NCBI RefSeq assembly: GCF_900101615.1
Contig: NZ_FMZX01000010.1
Span: 62,001-126,000, forward strand
Direction of reading: 5' to 3'
DNA length: 64,000 nucleotides
Source of the DNA: Belnapia rosea
Lineage (GTDB): Bacteria > Pseudomonadota > Alphaproteobacteria > Acetobacterales > Acetobacteraceae
Shown here: piece by piece, positions 58,099 to 64,000 of the stretch
How the letters are laid out: every line of letters begins with the position of its first letter
Position numbering within the stretch: the stretch's first letter is position 1
The notes under the pieces: generated by a model
Databases searched by the model: none
What the model was told of the DNA's origin: nothing
What the model saw: only the letters and a program-made list of their open reading frames with translations
Translations under genes and position numbers: made by a program

Positions 58099-59543
58099 TC
58101 GGCATCGCCCTCCCTGGCCCGGCCGATTTCGAGGCCTGGCGGGCCGAGGCGCGGCGGCTGCTGGCGGCCGAGGTGCCGCCGGAGCGTGTCGCCTGGCATC
58201 TCCGGGGCGAATCGGCCGGCCTCTTCGCCGATGAGGCGGCGCCGGCGCCATCGCCGCGGCGGGACGGCATCACCGTGCCGCGGGCCTTCCCGGAGCTGGC
58301 GGAGGTGGCGATCCGCCACCGCGACCCGGAGCGCTTCGCCCTGCTCTACCGCATCCTCTGGCGGATCGCCGGGGGCGAGGCCGGGCTGATGCAGGTGGCG
58401 GTGGACCCGGATGTCCTCCGCGCCCATGCCATGGCCAAGGCGGTGCGGCGGGATGCCCACAAGATGCACGCCTTCGTCCGCTTCCGCGAATTGGCCGGCG
58501 AGGACGGCCCCCGCTTCGTCGCCTGGTTCGAGCCGGAGCACCACATCCTGGAAGCCGAGGCGGGCTTCTTCATCCGCCGCTTCGCCGGGATGCGCTGGTC
58601 CATCCTCACGCCGGAGGCGAGTGCCCATTGGGATGGCGAGGAATTGCGCATCGGCCCTGGCGGGCGCCGCACCGATGCGCCGGCCGAGGATGCGAAGGAG
58701 GATCTCTGGCGGGCCTATTTCGCCAGCATCTTCAACCCCGCCCGCCTCAAGCCCGCTGCCATGCGGGCGGAGATGCCGGTGCGGTACTGGCGCAACCTGC
58801 CCGAGGCGCGGGACATCCCCCGCCTCATGGCGGAAGCCCCGCGCCGCGTCGCCGAGATGGTGGCGCGCGGGGCGACGCCACCGGCCCCGCGGCGGCAACG
58901 GGTGCTGGCGGCGGACGTTGAGGCGCCCATGCCAGCCGATCTGTTCACCCAGGACCCCACCGCCGCCCTCGCCGCCCTCCGCGCCGAGGTTCTGGCCGAT
59001 CGCGGGCCGCTGGCCGAGCACGCCACCCAGGCGGTGTTCGGCGAGGGGCCGATCGGCGCTGCGCTCCTGTTCGTCGGCGAGCAGCCGGGGGATGAGGAGG
59101 ATATCGCCGGCCGCCCCTTCGTCGGGCCGGCCGGGCGGATGTTCAACCGGGCGCTTGAGGAGGCGGGGATCCCCCGTGCCGAGGCCTATGTCACCAACGC
59201 AGTGAAGCATTTCAAATTCAAGCCGACGGGGCGCCGTCGCCTGCACCAGAGCCCGGATGCGGGTGACATCGCCCATTACCGGCCCTTCCTGCGCAGGGAG
59301 ATCGAGATCGTCGGGCCACGGCTGGTGGTCTCGCTCGGCGCCACGGCGCTGCGCGCGCTGACGGGGAAGCCGCTCGCCATCACCAAGGTGCGGGGCGAGG
59401 TGGTGAAGAGCGAGGACGGGCTGCCGGTCTTCCCGACCGTCCATCCCTCCTACCTGCTCCGCCTGCCGGACCCGGAGAGCAAGGCGCGGGAATATGCCCG
59501 CTTCCTCGGCGACCTGAAGAGCGCCTGGCGCGAGGTGCAATAA
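58095..59543 (+). CDS. udgX: DUF4130-UdgX fusion, uracil-DNA binding/cross-linking protein
   Basis: The 482-residue protein joins an N-terminal DUF4130 domain (FALLYRILWRIAGGEAGLM, then KAVRRDAHKMHAFVRFREL and FEPEHHILEAEAGFFIRRF) to a C-terminal UdgX domain. The UdgX part has LLFVGEQPGDEEDIAGRPFVGPAGRMF and the characteristic loop GRRRLHQSP, with His384 in the place of the residue that covalently traps uracil-DNA in mycobacterial UdgX. HPSYLLRLPD completes the uracil-DNA glycosylase fold. It starts GTG 58095, overlapping the radical SAM stop. The pair probably acts on damaged or uracil-containing DNA. Confidence 0.92.
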   Translation: MIGIALPGPADFEAWRAEARRLLAAEVPPERVAWHLRGESAGLFADEAAPAPSPRRDGITVPRAFPELAEVAIRHRDPERFALLYRILWRIAGGEAGLMQVAVDPDVLRAHAMAKAVRRDAHKMHAFVRFRELAGEDGPRFVAWFEPEHHILEAEAGFFIRRFAGMRWSILTPEASAHWDGEELRIGPGGRRTDAPAEDAKEDLWRAYFASIFNPARLKPAAMRAEMPVRYWRNLPEARDIPRLMAEAPRRVAEMVARGATPPAPRRQRVLAADVEAPMPADLFTQDPTAALAALRAEVLADRGPLAEHATQAVFGEGPIGAALLFVGEQPGDEEDIAGRPFVGPAGRMFNRALEEAGIPRAEAYVTNAVKHFKFKPTGRRRLHQSPDAGDIAHYRPFLRREIEIVGPRLVVSLGATALRALTGKPLAITKVRGEVVKSEDGLPVFPTVHPSYLLRLPDPESKAREYARFLGDLKSAWREVQ

Positions 59544-59626
59544 CCGCCCGTATGTTGCGCCTCCCGCCCTGAACCGGGCGGGCCCTTCGCCTGTTCACCT
59601 GAATGAACACGGCCAGAGGGGACAAG

Positions 59627-59836
59627 ATGGCGCAGGACGAAGGCAAGAAGGTGCCGGACGAGACCGTCAAGCCGGCGACCGAGACGGTGAAGGGCCACGT
59701 GCCAAGCTTCGCCGAGGGCGGACCGCCCGACTGGGACCCTGACACCACCAATGACGGTGCCATGGGCGGTGGCGGGGCCGGCGGCGCGGGCGGCGTGACC
59801 GGCGGCGCCAGCGGCCGCAGCAACCAGGAACCCTGA
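59627..59836 (+). CDS. Small Gly-rich hypothetical protein (69 aa)
   Basis: The 69-residue product begins MAQDEGKKVPDETVKPATE, continues FAEGGPPDWDPDTTNDGAM and ends in a glycine run (GGGGAGGAGGVTGG). AGAGGGG precedes ATG 59627. It has no fold that I recognise and looks intrinsically disordered. It is only five bases before the esterase-family gene, so they are likely co-transcribed. Confidence 0.55.
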   Translation: MAQDEGKKVPDETVKPATETVKGHVPSFAEGGPPDWDPDTTNDGAMGGGGAGGAGGVTGGASGRSNQEP

Positions 59837-59841
59837 GCGCC

Positions 59842-61131
59842 ATGGCGGAGACCGAAACCTCCGCCCTGGCCGCGGCGGCGGAGCCCCTGCCGCCGATCGA
59901 GGATGCCGGCTTCGGCGCCTGCATCGACCGCTTCGCGGCGGCGCGCGTGGTGCTGCTGGGCGAGGCGACGCATGGCAGCAGTGAGTTCTACCGCGCCCGC
60001 GCCGCCATCACTCGCCGCCTGATCGAGCGGCATGGCTTCACCATCGTCGCGGTCGAAGCGGATTGGCCGGATGCGGCGCAGCTCGACCGCTGGGTGCGGG
60101 ACCGGCCCGGCCCACCGGCCGATGGTGCGCCCTTCGCCCGCTTCCCCAGCTGGATGTGGCGCAATGCCGAGATGCGGGACTTCGCCACCTGGCTTCGCGC
60201 CCACAACGCCGCCCTGCCGCCCGAAGGCCGCGTGGCCTTCCGTGGGCTCGACATCTACTCGCTGAGTGGCTCGATCGAGGGGGTGCTGGCCTATCTCGAC
60301 CAGCACGACCCGGAGGCGGCGCGAGCGGCGCGACGGCGCTATGGCTGCCTCAGCCCCTGGCAGGCGGAGCCGGAGGATTATGGCCGCGCTGTGCTCTTCA
60401 GCGACCGCGACCCCTGCGAGGCGGCGGTCCTCGCCCAGCTCAACGCGCTGCTGGAGGAACGGCTCGGCCGCGACGATCCGGAGGCGCTGTTCGATGCCCG
60501 GCAGAATGCCCGGGTGGTGCGGTCAGCCGAGCAGTACTACCGGCTGATGTACCGCAGCGGCACGGAAAGCTGGAATCTGCGCGACCGGCACATGTTCGAG
60601 ACGCTGCGCGCGCTGCTCGACCATGGCGGGCCGGGGGCGAAGGCCGTGGTCTGGGCGCATAACAGCCATATCGGCAATGCGGCCGCGACCGAGATGGGCT
60701 GGCAGGGCGAGTTCAATATCGGCGAGCTCTGCCGCACCGCCTTCGGCACGGAGGCGGCGCTGATCGGCTTCGGCACGGATCGCGGCACGGTTGCCGCCGC
60801 GGATGACTGGGGCGGGCCGATGCGGGTGAAGGCCGTGCGCCCCGCCCTGGCCGGCAGCCATGAGGCGCTGCTGCGCGAGGCCGGGCTGCCGGCGCGGGCC
60901 CTGCTCGACCTCCGCGCTACCGCCCTGCGCGAGGCGCTGCACGAGCCCCGGCTGGAGCGGGCGATCGGCGTGATCTACCGGCCGGAGACGGAGCGGCGCA
61001 GCCACTACTTCAATGCCGTGCTGCCCGACCAGTTCGACGCCTTCCTCTGGTTCGCCGAGACCAGCGCGGTGACGCCGCTGGCCCCGGTGCCGGCGGGCGG
61101 TGGGGCGGAGACCTTTCCTTTCGGGCTTTGA
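59842..61131 (+). CDS. Erythromycin-esterase-family protein
   Basis: The 429-residue Ere-like protein has LLGEATHGSSEFYRARAAITRRLIERHGF (His and Glu of the active site), VEADWPDAAQLDRWVR and later AVVWAHNSHIGNAAATEM. These are the three family motifs that position a catalytic His and acidic residues for ester hydrolysis. Most family members outside resistance islands have unknown natural substrates, so a macrolide-resistance role should not be assumed. Its context (small Gly-rich protein upstream) does not help. Confidence 0.88.
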   Translation: MAETETSALAAAAEPLPPIEDAGFGACIDRFAAARVVLLGEATHGSSEFYRARAAITRRLIERHGFTIVAVEADWPDAAQLDRWVRDRPGPPADGAPFARFPSWMWRNAEMRDFATWLRAHNAALPPEGRVAFRGLDIYSLSGSIEGVLAYLDQHDPEAARAARRRYGCLSPWQAEPEDYGRAVLFSDRDPCEAAVLAQLNALLEERLGRDDPEALFDARQNARVVRSAEQYYRLMYRSGTESWNLRDRHMFETLRALLDHGGPGAKAVVWAHNSHIGNAAATEMGWQGEFNIGELCRTAFGTEAALIGFGTDRGTVAAADDWGGPMRVKAVRPALAGSHEALLREAGLPARALLDLRATALREALHEPRLERAIGVIYRPETERRSHYFNAVLPDQFDAFLWFAETSAVTPLAPVPAGGGAETFPFGL

Positions 61132-61166
61132 GGCACCCGGTTCGGCCCGGATCCCGCCGGCGAGGT

Positions 61167-61721
61167 TCAGTGATGCTCCCGGGCGGCCGTCATATGCGAC
61201 AGCCGTTCCACGGCGGCGATGCCGATCGCCGAGAGGATGAACAATGCATGGATGATGGCCTGCCACATGATGCCGGCCTCCGTCGTCGTGCTGCGCTCCG
61301 TGCCCAGATTGCTGGCGGCGATGAAGGTGCGCAGCAGGTGGATGGAGGAGATGCCGATGATCGCCATCGCCAGCTTGATCTTCAGCACCCCGGCATTGAC
61401 GTGGCTGAGCCATTCCGGCTCGTCCGGGTGGCCCTCCAGGTTGAGGCGGGAGACGAAGGTCTCGTAGCCGCCGACGATCACCATGATGAGCAGGTTGGAG
61501 ATCATCACCACGTCGATCAGGCCGAGGACGATCAGCATGATGTCCTGCTCACCGAAGCTGTGGGCGTGGCTGACCAGGTGCCACAGCTCCTTCATGAAGA
61601 GCAGGACGTAGACGACCTGGGCGACGATCAGGCCCAGGTAGAGCGGCAGCTGCAGCCAGCGGGAGCCGAAGACAAGGGCGGGCAGCAGGGGCAGCGGGCG
61701 GCGATCGAGGGGCGCGGACAT
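61167..61721 (-). CDS. UPF0114 family membrane protein (YqhA-like)
   Basis: The 184-residue UPF0114/TIGR00645 protein has four membrane helices: FGSRWLQLPLYLGLIVAQVVYVLLF, LIVLGLIDVVMISNLLIMVIVGGYE, VLKIKLAMAIIGISSIHLLRTFI and AGIMWQAIIHALFILSAIGIAAVERL. The GYETFVSRL segment is diagnostic. Its role is unknown in general. It reads toward the esterase-family gene. Confidence 0.93.
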   Translation of the reverse strand: MSAPLDRRPLPLLPALVFGSRWLQLPLYLGLIVAQVVYVLLFMKELWHLVSHAHSFGEQDIMLIVLGLIDVVMISNLLIMVIVGGYETFVSRLNLEGHPDEPEWLSHVNAGVLKIKLAMAIIGISSIHLLRTFIAASNLGTERSTTTEAGIMWQAIIHALFILSAIGIAAVERLSHMTAAREHH

Positions 61722-61780
61722 GGCGATCCTGTCATCTGGACCGCCATGTCTCTAGTTGAAACGATCCGGCTTTCCAAGCC

Positions 61781-61869
61781 TGGAGCATGATCGTGGATCA
61801 TGCTCCAGCTCATTGTTTGGTCGAGCAAATTACTCCGATCAGGTGATTCCACCTGATCGGAGTTTGCTC
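61781..61869. repeat. Two long extragenic palindromes (REP-like)
   Basis: TGGAGCATGATC (61781-61792) pairs perfectly with GATCATGCTCCA (61796-61807). Next, ACTCCGATCAGGT (61832-61844) pairs perfectly with ACCTGATCGGAGT (61851-61863), extended by GAGCAA/TTGCTC (61823-61828 and 61864-61869) with a small bulge. They lie between the acyl-CoA dehydrogenase stop and the UPF0114 start. The second stem reaches into the TAG of the dehydrogenase gene and probably also ends its transcript. Similar GATC-centred palindromes are dispersed in some alphaproteobacterial genomes. Confidence 0.7.
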
Positions 61870-63038
61870 TAGCCGGGCAGGCCGAGCACGTTCTTCGCCA
61901 GGATGTTGCGCTGGATCTCGTTCGAGCCGCCATAGATCGTGGCCGGCCGGGCCTGGATGAAGAGGCCGCCGATATTGAGGTCGCGGTTGCCCTCCATCGG
62001 CTCCAGCAGGCCGGCATTCTCGCCGGCGATCTCGAGCATGGTGTCGGTGATGGCCTGGAACAGCTCGGTCTGGAGGATCTTCAGCATGGAGACATCCGCG
62101 CCGAGGCTCTCGCCGCGCTTCAGCTTCTCGACGAAGGTGCCGTAGAGCGCCTTCAGGTCCTCGAATTCGAGGCGGAGGCGGGCGTAGCGGTCCTGGAACT
62201 CGGCATCCTCCCAGACGCCCATGCGCTCGGCGAGGATCTTGAGGCGCGAGAGGGCATAGCCGGACTGGCGCGGGGAGCCGAGGAAGATGCGCTCGAAGCC
62301 CAGCAGCGCCTTCGCCATGTCCCAGCCCTTGTTGAGCTGGCCGACCAGGTTCTCCTTCGGCACGCGGACATTGTCGAAGAAGACCTCGCAGAACTCGTCA
62401 TGCATCTCGAGGTTGATGATCGGCCGGACGGTGATGCCGGGCGTCTTCATGTCGACGAGGAGGAAGGAGATGCCCTCCTGCTTCTTCGCCTGCTTGTCGG
62501 TGCGGACGAGGAGGAAGATCCAGTTGGCGTCGGTCGCCAGGGTGGTCCAGATCTTCTGGCCGTTGACGACATACTCGTCGCCGTCGAGCACCGCCTCGGT
62601 GCGCAGCGCGGCGAGGTCGGAGCCGGCATTGGGCTCGGAGTAGCCCTGGCACCAGATATGCTCGCCGGTCAGGATCTTCGGCAGGAAGCGCCCCTTCTGC
62701 TCCTCCGTGCCGTACTTGATGACCAGCGGGCCGAGCATGACGATGCCATGGTCGTTGGTGCGGGCGACGCCGTAGCGCTCATACTCCTCGGTGAGGATGA
62801 TCTGCTTGGCGGGCGAGAGGCCGAGGCCGCCATGCTCCTTCGGCCAGCCCGGGCAGAGCCAGCCGCGCTCGGCGAGCTTCATGTACCAGGGGCGGTTCTC
62901 GTCCCAATGGAGGCGCTTCGGCGGGTTGCGCAGGTCGTCGGGGTAGTTCTCGTGCAGGAAGGCGCGGACCACCTGGCGGAAATGCTCGTCCTCGAGCGCG
63001 TCGAGCTCGGCCGGGGCGGGGATGCGGATGGCGTCCAT
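61869..63038 (-). CDS. Acyl-CoA dehydrogenase
   Basis: This 389-residue acyl-CoA dehydrogenase has WCQGYSEPNAGSDLAALRTEA, NGQKIWTTLATDANWIFLLVRTD (FAD-binding), FFDNVRVPKENLVGQLNKGW and the terminal RPATIYGGSNEIQRNILAKNVLGLPG. It begins the alpha,beta-desaturation of an acyl-CoA. The typical catalytic-Glu region is replaced by a segment that needs alignment, so this may be the partner of the second dehydrogenase encoded upstream (63813-64000) in a heteromeric enzyme. ATG 63038, four bases after the hydratase stop. Confidence 0.92.
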   Translation of the reverse strand: MDAIRIPAPAELDALEDEHFRQVVRAFLHENYPDDLRNPPKRLHWDENRPWYMKLAERGWLCPGWPKEHGGLGLSPAKQIILTEEYERYGVARTNDHGIVMLGPLVIKYGTEEQKGRFLPKILTGEHIWCQGYSEPNAGSDLAALRTEAVLDGDEYVVNGQKIWTTLATDANWIFLLVRTDKQAKKQEGISFLLVDMKTPGITVRPIINLEMHDEFCEVFFDNVRVPKENLVGQLNKGWDMAKALLGFERIFLGSPRQSGYALSRLKILAERMGVWEDAEFQDRYARLRLEFEDLKALYGTFVEKLKRGESLGADVSMLKILQTELFQAITDTMLEIAGENAGLLEPMEGNRDLNIGGLFIQARPATIYGGSNEIQRNILAKNVLGLPG

Positions 63039-63042
63039 CGGC

Positions 63043-63816
63043 TCAGTCTCCCTTGAAGGCGGGCGTGCGCTTGCCGAGGAAGGCAGCGCGGCCTTCGGCG
63101 AAATCCTTGGTGAGGAACAGCGTCGACTGGAAGTGGCGTTCCTGCTCCAGCGCGCGGTCGAGGCCCTCGCCCAGCATCTGCTTGGTCAGCGCCATCGGCG
63201 CCGGCGCCTGCTCGGCGAGGAAGCGGGCCCGCTCCATGGCGGTGGCAAGGGCATGGCCCTTGGGCACGACATGATCGACGAGGCCGATGCGCTCGGCCTC
63301 GGTCGCCGTCATCTGGTTGTGGTAGAGCAGGATCTGGCGGGCCTTCCCCTGCCCTACCCGCAGCGGCAGGGTGTGGGGGAGGCCGAGATCGGCCATCAGC
63401 CCGATCTTGCCGAAGCCAGCGGCGAGACGGGCGTCCTCGGCAGCGACGACGGTGTCGGAGGCGCAGGCGATGGAGAGGCCGGCGCCGACGCAATAGCCCT
63501 CGATGGCGGCGACGACGGGGACGCTGCCGAGCACCATCAGCCGGATCAGCTCATGCGAGAGGCGCATGCGCTCGCGCCCTTCCATGGCCGAGTTCACGTC
63601 CATGCCGGAAATGTCGCCACCCGAGCAGAAATGCCCGCCGGCGCCGGTGACGACGATGGCGCGGGTCGCCTTGTCGCCCTGGGCGGCGCGCAGCGCCTCG
63701 ATCATCTGCACGCGGAGCGGCATGGCGAGCGCGTTGCGCCGCGCCGGCTGGTCGAGCGTCAGGACGAGGACGCCGCCCTCGCGCTCCGAGACGACCCGCA
63801 TGATGGGCTCGCTCAT
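63043..63816 (-). CDS. Enoyl-CoA hydratase/isomerase
   Basis: The 257-residue crotonase-fold enzyme has VVTGAGGHFCSGGDISGMD (oxyanion hole), VVAAIEGYCVGAGLSIACASDTVVAAEDARLAAGFGKIGLMADLGLPHTLPLRVG, and a C-terminal FAEGRAAFLGKRTPAFKGD. It hydrates or isomerises a 2-enoyl-CoA. ATG 63816 overlaps the stop of the upstream acyl-CoA dehydrogenase by ATGA, and its stop is four bases from the next dehydrogenase start. The three genes form one beta-oxidation-like operon. Confidence 0.93.
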   Translation of the reverse strand: MSEPIMRVVSEREGGVLVLTLDQPARRNALAMPLRVQMIEALRAAQGDKATRAIVVTGAGGHFCSGGDISGMDVNSAMEGRERMRLSHELIRLMVLGSVPVVAAIEGYCVGAGLSIACASDTVVAAEDARLAAGFGKIGLMADLGLPHTLPLRVGQGKARQILLYHNQMTATEAERIGLVDHVVPKGHALATAMERARFLAEQAPAPMALTKQMLGEGLDRALEQERHFQSTLFLTKDFAEGRAAFLGKRTPAFKGD

Positions 63817-64000
63817 TCCTCGACCTCCGGGCTCACGGCCATGAAGCGGCGGCGGTGGAGCGCGGCGCTGCCGTAGAGGTTGGCCATCACCATCGCCTTC
63901 CGCAAATAGAGGCCGACATCGTACTGGTCGGTGTAGCCGATGCCGCCATGGAGCTGGATGCATTCGCGCGTCACCAGCATGGAGGAGGCGGCGGCGCGGG
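63813..64000 (-). CDS. Acyl-CoA dehydrogenase, C-terminal fragment at window edge
   Basis: The last 62 codons of a second dehydrogenase are visible. They read MLVTRECIQLHGGIGYTDQY followed by a segment with VGLYLRKAMVMANLYGSAALHRRRF and end ...VSPEVEE. The IQLHGGIGYTD motif is the universal C-terminal acyl-CoA dehydrogenase signature. The N-terminus lies beyond base 64000. It is the first readable gene of the operon with the enoyl-CoA hydratase. Confidence 0.88.
   Translation of the reverse strand, partial: RAAASSMLVTRECIQLHGGIGYTDQYDVGLYLRKAMVMANLYGSAALHRRRFMAVSPEVEE

Overview
The window is very GC-rich (about 70%), densely packed DNA. Its gene content fits an alphaproteobacterium, most plausibly an Acetobacteraceae/Roseomonas-like aerobic chemoorganotroph. 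This rests on three things: the families present (TctC/Bug solute receptors, a SoeABC-type sulfite dehydrogenase, a HemY-like protein, a DUF3141-Pta-AckA cluster), frequent 1-4 nt stop/start overlaps, and a GAAC-N7-GAAC site, which is the alphaproteobacterial LexA box. It looks like chromosome. I see no phage, integrase, transposase, plasmid gene or CRISPR array. The assignment is inference, because no 16S gene is present.

Layout. 1-4.1 kb: the end of a HemY-like gene, tRNA-Thr(CGT), two small unknown genes, a nitric-oxide module (NsrR-like regulator, divergent group III truncated haemoglobin, NnrU), a carboxymuconolactone-decarboxylase-like protein and tRNA-Ala(GGC). 4.2-11.4 kb: a two-subunit 3-oxoacid CoA-transferase, an RTX protein, an Old Yellow Enzyme, an AmpG-like permease, a lipoprotein and a RraA-family aldolase. 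11.4-14.3 kb: gnd-gntK plus a coupled unknown gene. 14.3-19.6 kb: a single-chain fusion resembling HcnA+HcnB+HcnC, then a secreted five-repeat protein coupled to an EF-hand protein. 19.6-31.7 kb: a family-5 solute-binding protein, DUF3141-pta-ackA, a TetR regulator, and an HlyD/RbbA-like/ABC-2 exporter behind a promoter with a perfect FNR box and a TetR-type palindrome.

31.7-41.2 kb: soeCBA, an HpcH/HpaI-type aldolase, two SDRs and the housekeeping run aroE-coaE-dnaQ. 41.2-49.8 kb: a methyltransferase, two MFS permeases, an AraC regulator, a DUF1796 protein, an orphan D12 adenine methylase, an orphan toxin-like protein whose ribosome-binding site lies in a hairpin, and lpdA. 49.9-53.6 kb: a decayed MFS gene and three tandem TctC receptors without TctA/TctB. 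53.6-56.8 kb: a type III polyketide synthase, methyltransferase and FAD oxidoreductase operon preceded by a PepSY-like periplasmic protein. 56.8-59.5 kb: a LexA-boxed operon of a SplB-like radical SAM protein and a DUF4130-UdgX fusion. 59.6-64 kb: a small Gly-rich protein, an erythromycin-esterase-family protein, a UPF0114 membrane protein, palindromic extragenic repeats, and an acyl-CoA dehydrogenase / enoyl-CoA hydratase / acyl-CoA dehydrogenase operon running off the end.

The most notable signals are regulatory: the FNR+TetR promoter geometry at 26.62-26.66 kb, the NsrR-region inverted repeat at 2.16-2.20 kb, the LexA box at 56.82 kb, the sequestered ribosome-binding site at 48.32 kb and the phased GGCCAATT repeats at 43.34-43.40 kb. 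All functional calls come from reading motifs by eye. No database search was run.
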